Shown here: piece after piece, positions 38,222-45,089 of the stretch
Numbering within the stretch: the stretch's first letter is position 1
Layout: the number at the start of each line of letters is the position of its first letter
Source: Nitrospinota bacterium
Lineage (GTDB): Bacteria > Nitrospinota_A > UBA7883 > JACRLM01
Length of the DNA: 64,000 nucleotides
NCBI GenBank assembly: GCA_016235255.1
Contig: JACRLM010000063.1
Coordinates: forward strand, 1-64,000
Direction of reading: 5' to 3'
Program-made: the position numbers and the translations under genes
The notes under the pieces: model-generated
Databases searched by the model: none
Told to the model about the DNA's origin: nothing
What the model saw: the letters and a program-made list of their open reading frames with translations, nothing else

Positions 38222-38794
38222 TCATGACATCCATGTTTCCGGATATTTGTTTTCCACACCCTGATATTCAGGGTTTTCTCTGTCCAAATGCCAGTTTGCG
38301 GAGTTGTCCATAATATACTGGCGGATTTTGTTCAGGGATTTATTATTTCTGATGATGTGCTCATAATAGTTGCGATGCCAGACAACGTATTCAGGCGATT
38401 TCAGCATTTCCCGTGCACGCCTGGTAACAGCCGATTTGAAAGACCTGACAATTGTCGGGATTGAATTACCAGTGGGCCTGCCGAAACTTTCTTCTGTACG
38501 GGCACGGCGCGCCGTGCCCTTGCAACGATCTTCAATAAACAATATCCCGTGAAAATGATTCGGCATCACAACAAACGTGTCCAACTTTACGTTTTTCCTG
38601 ATATGCGCAGTCTTGAGCCATTCATCTTTTACAATTCCGCCGATTGGGCTTAATCCCATCTCGTTGTTTAGGATTTCCCCAAACAGCCGCATTCCATAAA
38701 ACGAACAAATTGTTATGAAATAGTTGCCCGGTGTCGAGTAATCAAATTCTTTCAACCGGATTGATTTGCGGTTGGGTGCGTTATTCTCATCCAT
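38222..38794 (-). mobile_element. REP-associated tyrosine transposase (RAYT, Y1/IS200-like)
   Basis: 190 residues from ATG 38794 (upstream extension would only translate palindrome copy 3). HUH pair His80/His82 in VVMPNHFHGILF and the catalytic Tyr in NYYEHIIRN (Tyr143/144) define a Y1-type single-strand transposase; the opening IRLKEFDYSTPGNYFITICSF is typical of RAYTs. Codons 92-99 (KGTARRAR) are encoded by palindrome copy 2. The gene is AT-rich against its neighbours. RAYTs process REP hairpins rather than move as autonomous elements. Confidence 0.9.
38500..38519. repeat. REP-like palindrome, copy 2, inside the transposase gene
   Basis: Identical 20-bp palindrome, again with 5' GTAC on the plus strand, sitting in frame within the transposase coding sequence without breaking it. 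Confidence 0.9.
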
Positions 38795-38810
38795 AGGGCG
38801 ATTATTATGA

Positions 38811-38830
38811 GGGCACGGCGCGCCGTGCCC
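38811..38830. repeat. REP-like palindrome, copy 3, inverted tag
   Basis: Identical 20-bp palindrome followed by GTAC, so the tag is on the opposite side to copies 1 and 2. It lies between the transposase ATG and the GIY-YIG gene's stop, giving the transposase outward-facing flanking repeats with copy 1. Confidence 0.9.
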
Positions 38831-38837
38831 GTACAAT

Positions 38838-39626
38838 TCATCTAAGAACTTTCTCCAGTGAATGTATTTCTTTCTTATGTTCTCTGACAATATCGAGCAA
38901 TATCCGGTTTATATCACCATCAAGAGGAACTTTGCCTTTAACGCGGTTGCCTTTTGTATGGTGAATATTCAGGAGCAACGTTTCAATGTCCTTTAAATAC
39001 TTGACATGCTTGATTCTGAAAATGACGAATTCATTCCATTTATTGGCGTGCCGATCTTTTAAATGATGATTTATTCTGGTTCGAAGGTTATTGGTCAGCC
39101 CAACATAATAAAGGGCGTCATTGTTATATAACGCATAAATTCCAGCATATCCTTGCATGATTTCGTTAAGTTTCGATTTAAAAACCGGGTTCTCAAGGAT
39201 TTTAAAAGGCAGCTTTTTTGTCATTCCTTTAATAAGAGCGCCCTTGCGGCTTTTGCCCACCCTTTTCTCTTTATTTACTTCTTTCCGCCTATTTCGTCCC
39301 GCACTGTTCTTGAGATGATTTTTGTACCAGCCAATATTCCCCGCCTTGGTTTTCCCCCCGAATATTTTCCTGCACAGCGCGGCGAGTTCTTTGTTACTTC
39401 CATCCCAACCTGATTTCAATTGGCAGATGACAAATTCTCCAACACCCTTATCGAAATCAAGACCATGCTCACGTTTAAGATGCCTTAAATGGACAAGGAC
39501 AAGTCCTCTTGGCAATGAAGTGGACTGGCTGATTGTATCAACATCATTGATGCCGTTTAAAATGCACGCATCAATTATTCCACCCTGTGTGGCAACGCCA
39601 TGGTTGAATACATTGCGCTCGCTCAT
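38838..39626 (-). CDS. GIY-YIG nuclease-domain protein with N-terminal winged helix
   Basis: 262 residues. The C-terminal half has a GIY-YIG fold: GIYALYNNDALYYVGLTNNLRTRINHHL (GIY at 162-164, YVG at 174-176), an Arg in RTR and Glu215 in DIETLLL. Residues about 15-70 look like a winged helix (TISQSTSLPRGLVLVHLRHLKREHGLDF), followed by a basic linker (about 105-140). Marked AT-richness against the surrounding genes suggests acquisition by transfer. Function unknown; a DNA-repair or mobile-element endonuclease is possible. Confidence 0.85.
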   Translation of the reverse strand: MSERNVFNHGVATQGGIIDACILNGINDVDTISQSTSLPRGLVLVHLRHLKREHGLDFDKGVGEFVICQLKSGWDGSNKELAALCRKIFGGKTKAGNIGWYKNHLKNSAGRNRRKEVNKEKRVGKSRKGALIKGMTKKLPFKILENPVFKSKLNEIMQGYAGIYALYNNDALYYVGLTNNLRTRINHHLKDRHANKWNEFVIFRIKHVKYLKDIETLLLNIHHTKGNRVKGKVPLDGDINRILLDIVREHKKEIHSLEKVLR

Positions 39627-39659
39627 TATTTCCTGTTAACGTAAAAACCTGGTTTATTA

Positions 39660-40532
39660 CTATACACGCTTTCCTTCCATCCCCTTTCTCACCCCAGCTA
39701 TCTTATCCAGCCGTTTCTCTAAACTATCAAAATCGCCGCCAGCAATCATTTGTTTCAACTCCCCAAGGCTCTTCTCATACTTCCCCACCGCTTCCAAAAT
39801 CATCTCCCGGTTCATCGAAAATATGTCGCGCCACATGGCAGGGTGGGAAGCGGCGATCCTCGTGGTGTCGCGGAACCCCCCCGCCACGAACCGGCGGATG
39901 GCGCCCTCCTTGTCCGCGCCATCGAGCGTGTCCACCAGCGCATAGGCCGCCAAGTGCGGCAGATGGCTAATCAATGCAAGGGCCTCGTCGTGATCTTCCG
40001 GCGTCATTTCCACCACGATGGAGCCCACGCTCTCCCACATCTTCCGCACCTTTAAAAGCGCCTCCGGATCGGTGTTTTGAGTGGGTGTAAGTACCGTGTA
40101 CCTGTTTTTGTATAAAGTGGAAAACGCCGCGTCCGGCCCGGATTTTTCCGTCCCGGCGATTGGGTGGCCTCCAACAAACCTTACATGCTTTGGAAGTTTC
40201 TCGTCCAGTTCGCGAACGATGGCGCCTTTGACGGATCCGCCGTCGGTGATAATGCATCCGTCGGGAAGATGCGGGGCCACAGACAGGCATAACGGGATGA
40301 TGGATTCCACCGGCGCGGCGGCGAAAAAAAGATCGGCCCCTTTTACCGCTTCATTATGATCCTGGCTCGCCTCGTCTATGATTTTTAGTGCCAGCGCCTT
40401 GCCCAGCGTCTCCCTGCTTCTGCCAAGGCCAACGACGGTCTTGAAAATCCCCGCATCTTTTCCGGCCAGCGCCAGCGATCCGCCGATAAGCCCAACGCCT
40501 GCCATGACGGCCCGGTTGAAAAGGTGAGCCAA
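39660..40532 (-). CDS. tyrA: prephenate dehydrogenase
   Basis: 290 residues, NAD(P)-dependent oxidation of prephenate to 4-hydroxyphenylpyruvate. Rossmann start AGVGLIGGSLALAGKDAG, GSVKGAIVRELDEKLP, FVGGHPIAGTEKSGPDAA and SHLPHLAAYALVDTL. No fused chorismate mutase. It follows pheA by nine bases. Confidence 0.95.
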   Translation of the reverse strand: MAHLFNRAVMAGVGLIGGSLALAGKDAGIFKTVVGLGRSRETLGKALALKIIDEASQDHNEAVKGADLFFAAAPVESIIPLCLSVAPHLPDGCIITDGGSVKGAIVRELDEKLPKHVRFVGGHPIAGTEKSGPDAAFSTLYKNRYTVLTPTQNTDPEALLKVRKMWESVGSIVVEMTPEDHDEALALISHLPHLAAYALVDTLDGADKEGAIRRFVAGGFRDTTRIAASHPAMWRDIFSMNREMILEAVGKYEKSLGELKQMIAGGDFDSLEKRLDKIAGVRKGMEGKRV

Positions 40533-40541
40533 AGTAAGCTC

Positions 40542-41612
40542 CTACGCTTTCGCGTTGGGATACGATCCCAGCGATTTGAAGAACGTCGTCTGCCCCTTCA
40601 TCTTTGAAAGGGTCCATTTCACGTCAGCGTCGTCCATATGGCCGTCGAAATCTATGAAGAAAACATATTCCCATCCGGCCAGTTTGCGCGGGCGCGACTG
40701 TATCTTGGAGAGGTTTATCTTTTTCGCGGCGAAAGGTTTCAGGATTTTGTTGAGCGCGCCCACCGAGTCCTTTATCGAAAACACTATGGATGTCTTGTCG
40801 GTTCCGCTGCGTGGCGCCTTGTCCAGCGAAATGACGAAAAACCGCGTCTGGTTCCCCGGCATGTCCTCTAACTTCTCCGCCAGGACGTCCAGGCCGTATA
40901 TCGCCGCCGCCTCAACCGAGCCGATGGCCGCGCCGTTCTTGTCCTTCTTGGCCTTTACCGCCGCTTCGGACGATGACGCGGTCTCTATCACCTTCACTTT
41001 AGGCAGGTTCATCGCCACCCACTTGCGGCACTGGGCCAGCGGCATGTAGTGCGTGTAAAGGGTCTTGACCGCCCGCATATCCCCGGCGGGCGAAAGCAGG
41101 TTGTGATGCACGTCCAGGTACAATTCTCCGAAAATGTTCACCTGGCTTTCTATCAGAAGCTCCATAGTCTGGCCGATTGCGCCCTCAATGGTGTTCTCAA
41201 TGGGGACGACCCCGAAATCACAGGTGCTTTTCTCCACGTTTTTGAAAACGGAGTCGATCCCCGGCTCCAGCGAATAGGACGAAGAGGAGCCGAAAAGCCT
41301 TATCGCCGCCAGATGGCTGAACGTGCCGGCAGGGCCCAGGCAGGCCACCTTTATCTCTTTTTCCACCGAGCGGGTCGCCGAGAAAATCTCGCGGAACACC
41401 CCGCGCAGCGCCTCCGGCGAAAGGGGGCCGCCATTTAGCTGGCCCACCCTTTTGAGTATTTCATTTTCCCTGGCGGGGATGAACACAGGCGATCCCGATT
41501 TTTTCTTTATCGCCGCGATCTTTTGGGCCAGTGACGCCCGCTTGTTTAGCAGACCGACGAGCTTTTCGTCTATCGCGTCGATTTCCTTGCGGATTCCGGA
41601 GATGTCTTTCAT
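40542..41612 (-). CDS. pheA: bifunctional chorismate mutase/prephenate dehydratase
   Basis: 356 residues. N-terminal AroQ chorismate mutase (about 1-85: IRKEIDAIDEKLVGLLNKRASLAQKIA), prephenate dehydratase (about 88-265: VACLGPAGTFSHLAAIRLFG, VVPIENTIEGAIGQTMELL, NQTRFFVIS) and a C-terminal ACT domain (about 275-350; SIKDSVGALNKILKPFAAKKINLSKIQSRP) that binds phenylalanine for feedback control. Confidence 0.96.
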   Translation of the reverse strand: MKDISGIRKEIDAIDEKLVGLLNKRASLAQKIAAIKKKSGSPVFIPARENEILKRVGQLNGGPLSPEALRGVFREIFSATRSVEKEIKVACLGPAGTFSHLAAIRLFGSSSSYSLEPGIDSVFKNVEKSTCDFGVVPIENTIEGAIGQTMELLIESQVNIFGELYLDVHHNLLSPAGDMRAVKTLYTHYMPLAQCRKWVAMNLPKVKVIETASSSEAAVKAKKDKNGAAIGSVEAAAIYGLDVLAEKLEDMPGNQTRFFVISLDKAPRSGTDKTSIVFSIKDSVGALNKILKPFAAKKINLSKIQSRPRKLAGWEYVFFIDFDGHMDDADVKWTLSKMKGQTTFFKSLGSYPNAKA

Positions 41613-41675
41613 GCTACGCCCATGTTGTTACATCGCGCATCGTAAACCAATTCGGGGTAAAGGTTCAACCTAAGT

Positions 41676-42395
41676 TCACTCCGCTCCGGGCACCTTGTTC
41701 ATGGCCTTCACCGGCGCCCCTTCAGGCGGGGTGAAGGTGAATATGGAGGGATCGGGGCTGGCGGAGCGGTCCTCTTTTGAGAAGGTTATCCTGTTCTTGT
41801 TGCCCACATAGTCCACCATCAGCAGTTCAACGATGTCAAAGCTTGTGGCGTCCACTGTCAGAAGCATCGCCTTCACTCCCGGCTGGGGTGTTTTGGGGAC
41901 GAGCTTGAGCCGGACAACGTCGTTCATCTTGTCCATTTTCCCCTGGGGCGCCACGGAGGTCTCGAAAAGCTCCCGCATGGTCTGTTTGCCGGCCAGGAAA
42001 AGCGCGGGCGATTTTTCGCTTAAAAAACCCTCGATTTTTTCGTAATAGGCCACGTTCTCTTCCGGATCGTAAAACCACAGCTTCTCACCGTCGGCCACGA
42101 GGATACGTCCTTTCGGAGAGTCATATTTCCACAGCATACGGGCAGGCTTAAGCATGGACATCTTTCCCTTGTGGACCGATGTCTTGCCAAAACCCTTGCT
42201 TTCAAACTCCTGGGTGAATCTGGCGGTCATCCCAAGGGTGTCGTCGAAAGATTTCTGGATTTTGCCGATTATCCCCGCCGTTTTTTCGCTGTCTGCGGCG
42301 GCGGATGGTTGAGATATAAATATTATGGCCACCAGCGTTGATAAGAGTGGGAATAGGCTAATTCCGCGCAAGCGTGCCATGGGGCCGGATTTCAT
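41676..42395 (-). CDS. lolA: outer-membrane lipoprotein carrier protein LolA
   Basis: 239 residues with a signal peptide (about 1-33, cleavage near SAAADS). The periplasmic carrier fold is indicated by DTLGMTARFTQEFESKGFGKTSVHKGKMSMLKPARMLWKYDSP and the LWFYDPEENVAYYEKI stretch. It shuttles lipoproteins from LolCDE to LolB or the outer membrane. ATG 42395 overlaps the purN stop (ATGA) with AGGGG just upstream. Part of the ntrY-lpxC operon. Confidence 0.92.
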   Translation of the reverse strand: MKSGPMARLRGISLFPLLSTLVAIIFISQPSAAADSEKTAGIIGKIQKSFDDTLGMTARFTQEFESKGFGKTSVHKGKMSMLKPARMLWKYDSPKGRILVADGEKLWFYDPEENVAYYEKIEGFLSEKSPALFLAGKQTMRELFETSVAPQGKMDKMNDVVRLKLVPKTPQPGVKAMLLTVDATSFDIVELLMVDYVGNKNRITFSKEDRSASPDPSIFTFTPPEGAPVKAMNKVPGAE

Positions 42396-43030
42396 CTCGC
42401 CCCTGAGGCCGTCCGGCCAGCCATACGGGGCGGCACGAGCCCATCGGCGATCATCTGGATGGCCTTCGGATAAAGTTTGTGTTCCTGTTCGAGTATCCTT
42501 GCCGAGAGCGTCTCCAACGTGTCCCCCGCCAGCACTTCCACCGCCGCCTGGGCGATGATCGGCCCGGTGTCCACCCCCTCGTCCACGAAATGCACCGTGC
42601 AGCCGGTGATCTTCACCCCGTGGTCGAACGCCTGTTTTTGCGCGTCCAGCCCCGGGAAAGAGGGGAGCAGCGCCGGATGTATGTTGATCACCCTGCCCGG
42701 AAAGCGGGTGAGGAACGCAGGAGAGATGATGCGCATGAAACCGGCCAGGCAAACAAGCTGCGCCCCGCTTTGCTCCACAGCGCCCGCCAACGCGGAGTCG
42801 AAAGCCTCCCTGGACGCAAAACCCCTGCGTTCTATTACAACGGACGGAATGCCGCTTAGTTTTGCCCTTTCGAGCGCGTAAGCTTCGGGATTGTCGGTAA
42901 GCACCAGCGTCATTTGCGCGTTGATGGCCCCCTCCTCGCACGCGTTGATTATCGCCTGGAGGTTGGAGCCTCTTCCCGACGCCAGCGCCGCCAGTTTAAG
43001 CGGGGGCTTTTGAGGGCTATCTGCCGCCAT
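42392..43030 (-). CDS. purN: phosphoribosylglycinamide formyltransferase
   Basis: 212 residues. Formyl-THF-dependent third step of purine synthesis. LAALASGRGSNLQAII, INIHPALLPSFPGLDAQKQAFDHGVKITGCTVHFVDEGVDTGPII with catalytic Asn, His and Asp. An ATG at 43030 is chosen; a TTG at 43039 is in frame. It overlaps the lpxC-fusion end by 14 bases. A purine gene between two envelope genes is odd but coupled. Confidence 0.94.
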   Translation of the reverse strand: MAADSPQKPPLKLAALASGRGSNLQAIINACEEGAINAQMTLVLTDNPEAYALERAKLSGIPSVVIERRGFASREAFDSALAGAVEQSGAQLVCLAGFMRIISPAFLTRFPGRVINIHPALLPSFPGLDAQKQAFDHGVKITGCTVHFVDEGVDTGPIIAQAAVEVLAGDTLETLSARILEQEHKLYPKAIQMIADGLVPPRMAGRTASGAR

Positions 43031-45089
43031 CCGCCGCAACCGCTTCTTCCATCCGCTCGCGTATTTTCTGGATGATCGCCACGTTCTGGGAGTGGCCGCT
43101 CTTTCTGGCGGTGAACTTGCCGCGGATAGGCCGCCCCAGCAGGTACAGGTCTCCTATCAGGTCGAGTATCTTGTGCCGCGCCGGCTCGTTTGGGAACCTA
43201 AGCGGGGTGTTCACGATCTTCTCGTCGTCTATCAGGATGAAGTTGGAAAGTTTGCCCCCTCCGGCCAGCCCCGCCTCTTCCAGCTTTTTGATGTCCCGGA
43301 CGAATCCGAAGGTGCGGGCCGGGGCGATGGTCTCTTTGTAATGCGCGCCGGACTCATAGACGTATCTGTGTTCCTGCCGTCCGATGGGCTGGGGATAGTC
43401 CAGGAAATAGTCCACCTCGAACACCGGCGCAGGCTCCACGCGCAGGTATGGCCCCTCTTCGGGGTCGCCAACGCTCACCTCGCCTGTGATCACGATTTCG
43501 TCCACATACCCTTCCTGCTCCTCCACGCCGCTGTCTTCGATAAGCTGGCAGAAATCTATGGCCGAACCGTCCATGATGGGGGCCTCGTCGCCGATCTTTA
43601 TGAGCAGGTTGGTTATCCTGTAGCTGTGCAGGGCGGACATTATGTGCTCTATCGTCTTGATCGTCACAAGCCCGTTGGAAAGGGTCGTGGCGTATTCCGT
43701 GGAGCGCACATTTTCCAGGAGCGCGGGGACGCGAAGCCCCGTGCTTATGTCCCCGAACACGATCCCGGAGTTGGGCGGCAGAGGCGAAAGTATCATCCCG
43801 GTCTTGATCCCGGAATGAAGCCCGTGGCCGCATAGCACCACGGAGTTTTTCAAGGTTCTTTGGCGCGACAGGCCGGACTTGCGCCCTTCCGCGGAGCCGC
43901 CGGACAAGATGTTCCCCCCCGAAGGGTGATGGGATCCGGCGCCATCGGCGTTCTGTGAGGGCATCAGAAGTTGCTTGCGGCCCAGCGTCTCCCCTTCGCA
44001 CAAGGCGGCCGCCTGCTCCACAATGCCTTTAAGCTCCTTGATATTGCCGGAAAGAGGCATGGACAAAATCTCGTTCATCGCCTCTTTGTCCACACCTTCT
44101 ATGTTCTTGCCGTATTCGTCGCAATATTCCTCCACGAACCGCTCGACAAAGGCGGGTATGTCCTCCCTCCTGCCGCGCAACGGCCAAAGCCTTATCACGG
44201 CGCCGCCGAGAACGGAGAGCAGCTCTTCCCATGGCTTGCCGCCCCCCTTTAGCTCCTCGAAACTTTTTTCCGACGAAGCGATGAACACCGGCGCTTCCCC
44301 GTCCCCGGCCTGCATGTTCTCGATGACCTGGAGAAGCCCCGCTGCCATTTCAGGGCTCAGTTTGTCTATCTTGTTGAAGAAAAGCGACCCGCCCTCGGCC
44401 GCACCGGACCATGCCGAGTCCTTGTCATGCCCCCCGGCTTCCGCCAGGTCCTCTTCCGTCAGGGAGTCACAGGCTATTTCAACGAAAGGCTTGTCCCTGC
44501 GCGAAGACAGGTTATGTATCATCCTTGCGGCGAATTTCTTTCCCAACCCCGCCTCGCCGCATATAATCACCCCTCCCGGCCGTTGCGAAGCTTCCCTGAT
44601 TAGCCTTCTGGCCTCTCTGGCCGCCCTGGACGATCCGATGAACCTTCCTTCGAACAGGCCGGCGTTGGAAAAAAGCTGCGCCCCGCCGTTCCTTCTCCGG
44701 CTCCTGCGGCTTCTCAGGGCTTTGCCCACGGTGCGAAGCATCGAATCCAGCGAAAATGGTTTTTCGATAAAATCGAAGGCGCCGATCTTTGTGGCCTTCA
44801 CGGCGGTCTCGATGGCGCCATGCCCGCTCATCATCACCACTTCCGTGTCGGCGTCTATGTTCTTGAGTATCTTCAGGGTCTGCAGGCCGTCGAGCCCCGG
44901 CATCCAGATGTCCAGCAGCACAAGGTCCGGCGTGACGGACTGTATCATGCGCAGCGCCGTCTCCCCGTCCGCGGCGCACTCCACGTCATACCCCTCGTCC
45001 GTGAGGATGTCCTTTATGGCGCCCCTGATGTTTTCCTCGTCGTCAACGACGACTATGCGTCCTTTTTTCATATCCAGTGATTTTATCAC
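43017..45089 (-). CDS. lpxC: response regulator-AAA+(degenerate)-LpxC fusion protein
   Basis: 690 residues. (1) Receiver domain, about 8-125: acidic pair VVVDDEE, phospho-acceptor Asp60 (LVLLDIWMPGLDG), switch Ser (MMSGHG), Lys110. (2) Sigma-54-type AAA+ domain, about 145-375: Walker A GEAGLGKK (178-185) kept, but GAFTGA is replaced by SAWSGA (225-230) and the Walker B acid residues by Asn-Lys (FFNKID, 237-242). (3) No helix-turn-helix; instead a complete LpxC, about 408-690, with Glu481-His482 (TIEHIMSALHSY), His639 and Asp643 (ARHKILDLIGD) and His666 (KSGHSQN). The enzyme should deacetylate UDP-3-O-acyl-GlcNAc. Starts at GTG 45089 overlapping the kinase stop (GTGA), or at ATG 45071. Confidence 0.95.
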   Translation of the reverse strand: MIKSLDMKKGRIVVVDDEENIRGAIKDILTDEGYDVECAADGETALRMIQSVTPDLVLLDIWMPGLDGLQTLKILKNIDADTEVVMMSGHGAIETAVKATKIGAFDFIEKPFSLDSMLRTVGKALRSRRSRRRNGGAQLFSNAGLFEGRFIGSSRAAREARRLIREASQRPGGVIICGEAGLGKKFAARMIHNLSSRRDKPFVEIACDSLTEEDLAEAGGHDKDSAWSGAAEGGSLFFNKIDKLSPEMAAGLLQVIENMQAGDGEAPVFIASSEKSFEELKGGGKPWEELLSVLGGAVIRLWPLRGRREDIPAFVERFVEEYCDEYGKNIEGVDKEAMNEILSMPLSGNIKELKGIVEQAAALCEGETLGRKQLLMPSQNADGAGSHHPSGGNILSGGSAEGRKSGLSRQRTLKNSVVLCGHGLHSGIKTGMILSPLPPNSGIVFGDISTGLRVPALLENVRSTEYATTLSNGLVTIKTIEHIMSALHSYRITNLLIKIGDEAPIMDGSAIDFCQLIEDSGVEEQEGYVDEIVITGEVSVGDPEEGPYLRVEPAPVFEVDYFLDYPQPIGRQEHRYVYESGAHYKETIAPARTFGFVRDIKKLEEAGLAGGGKLSNFILIDDEKIVNTPLRFPNEPARHKILDLIGDLYLLGRPIRGKFTARKSGHSQNVAIIQKIRERMEEAVAADGGR

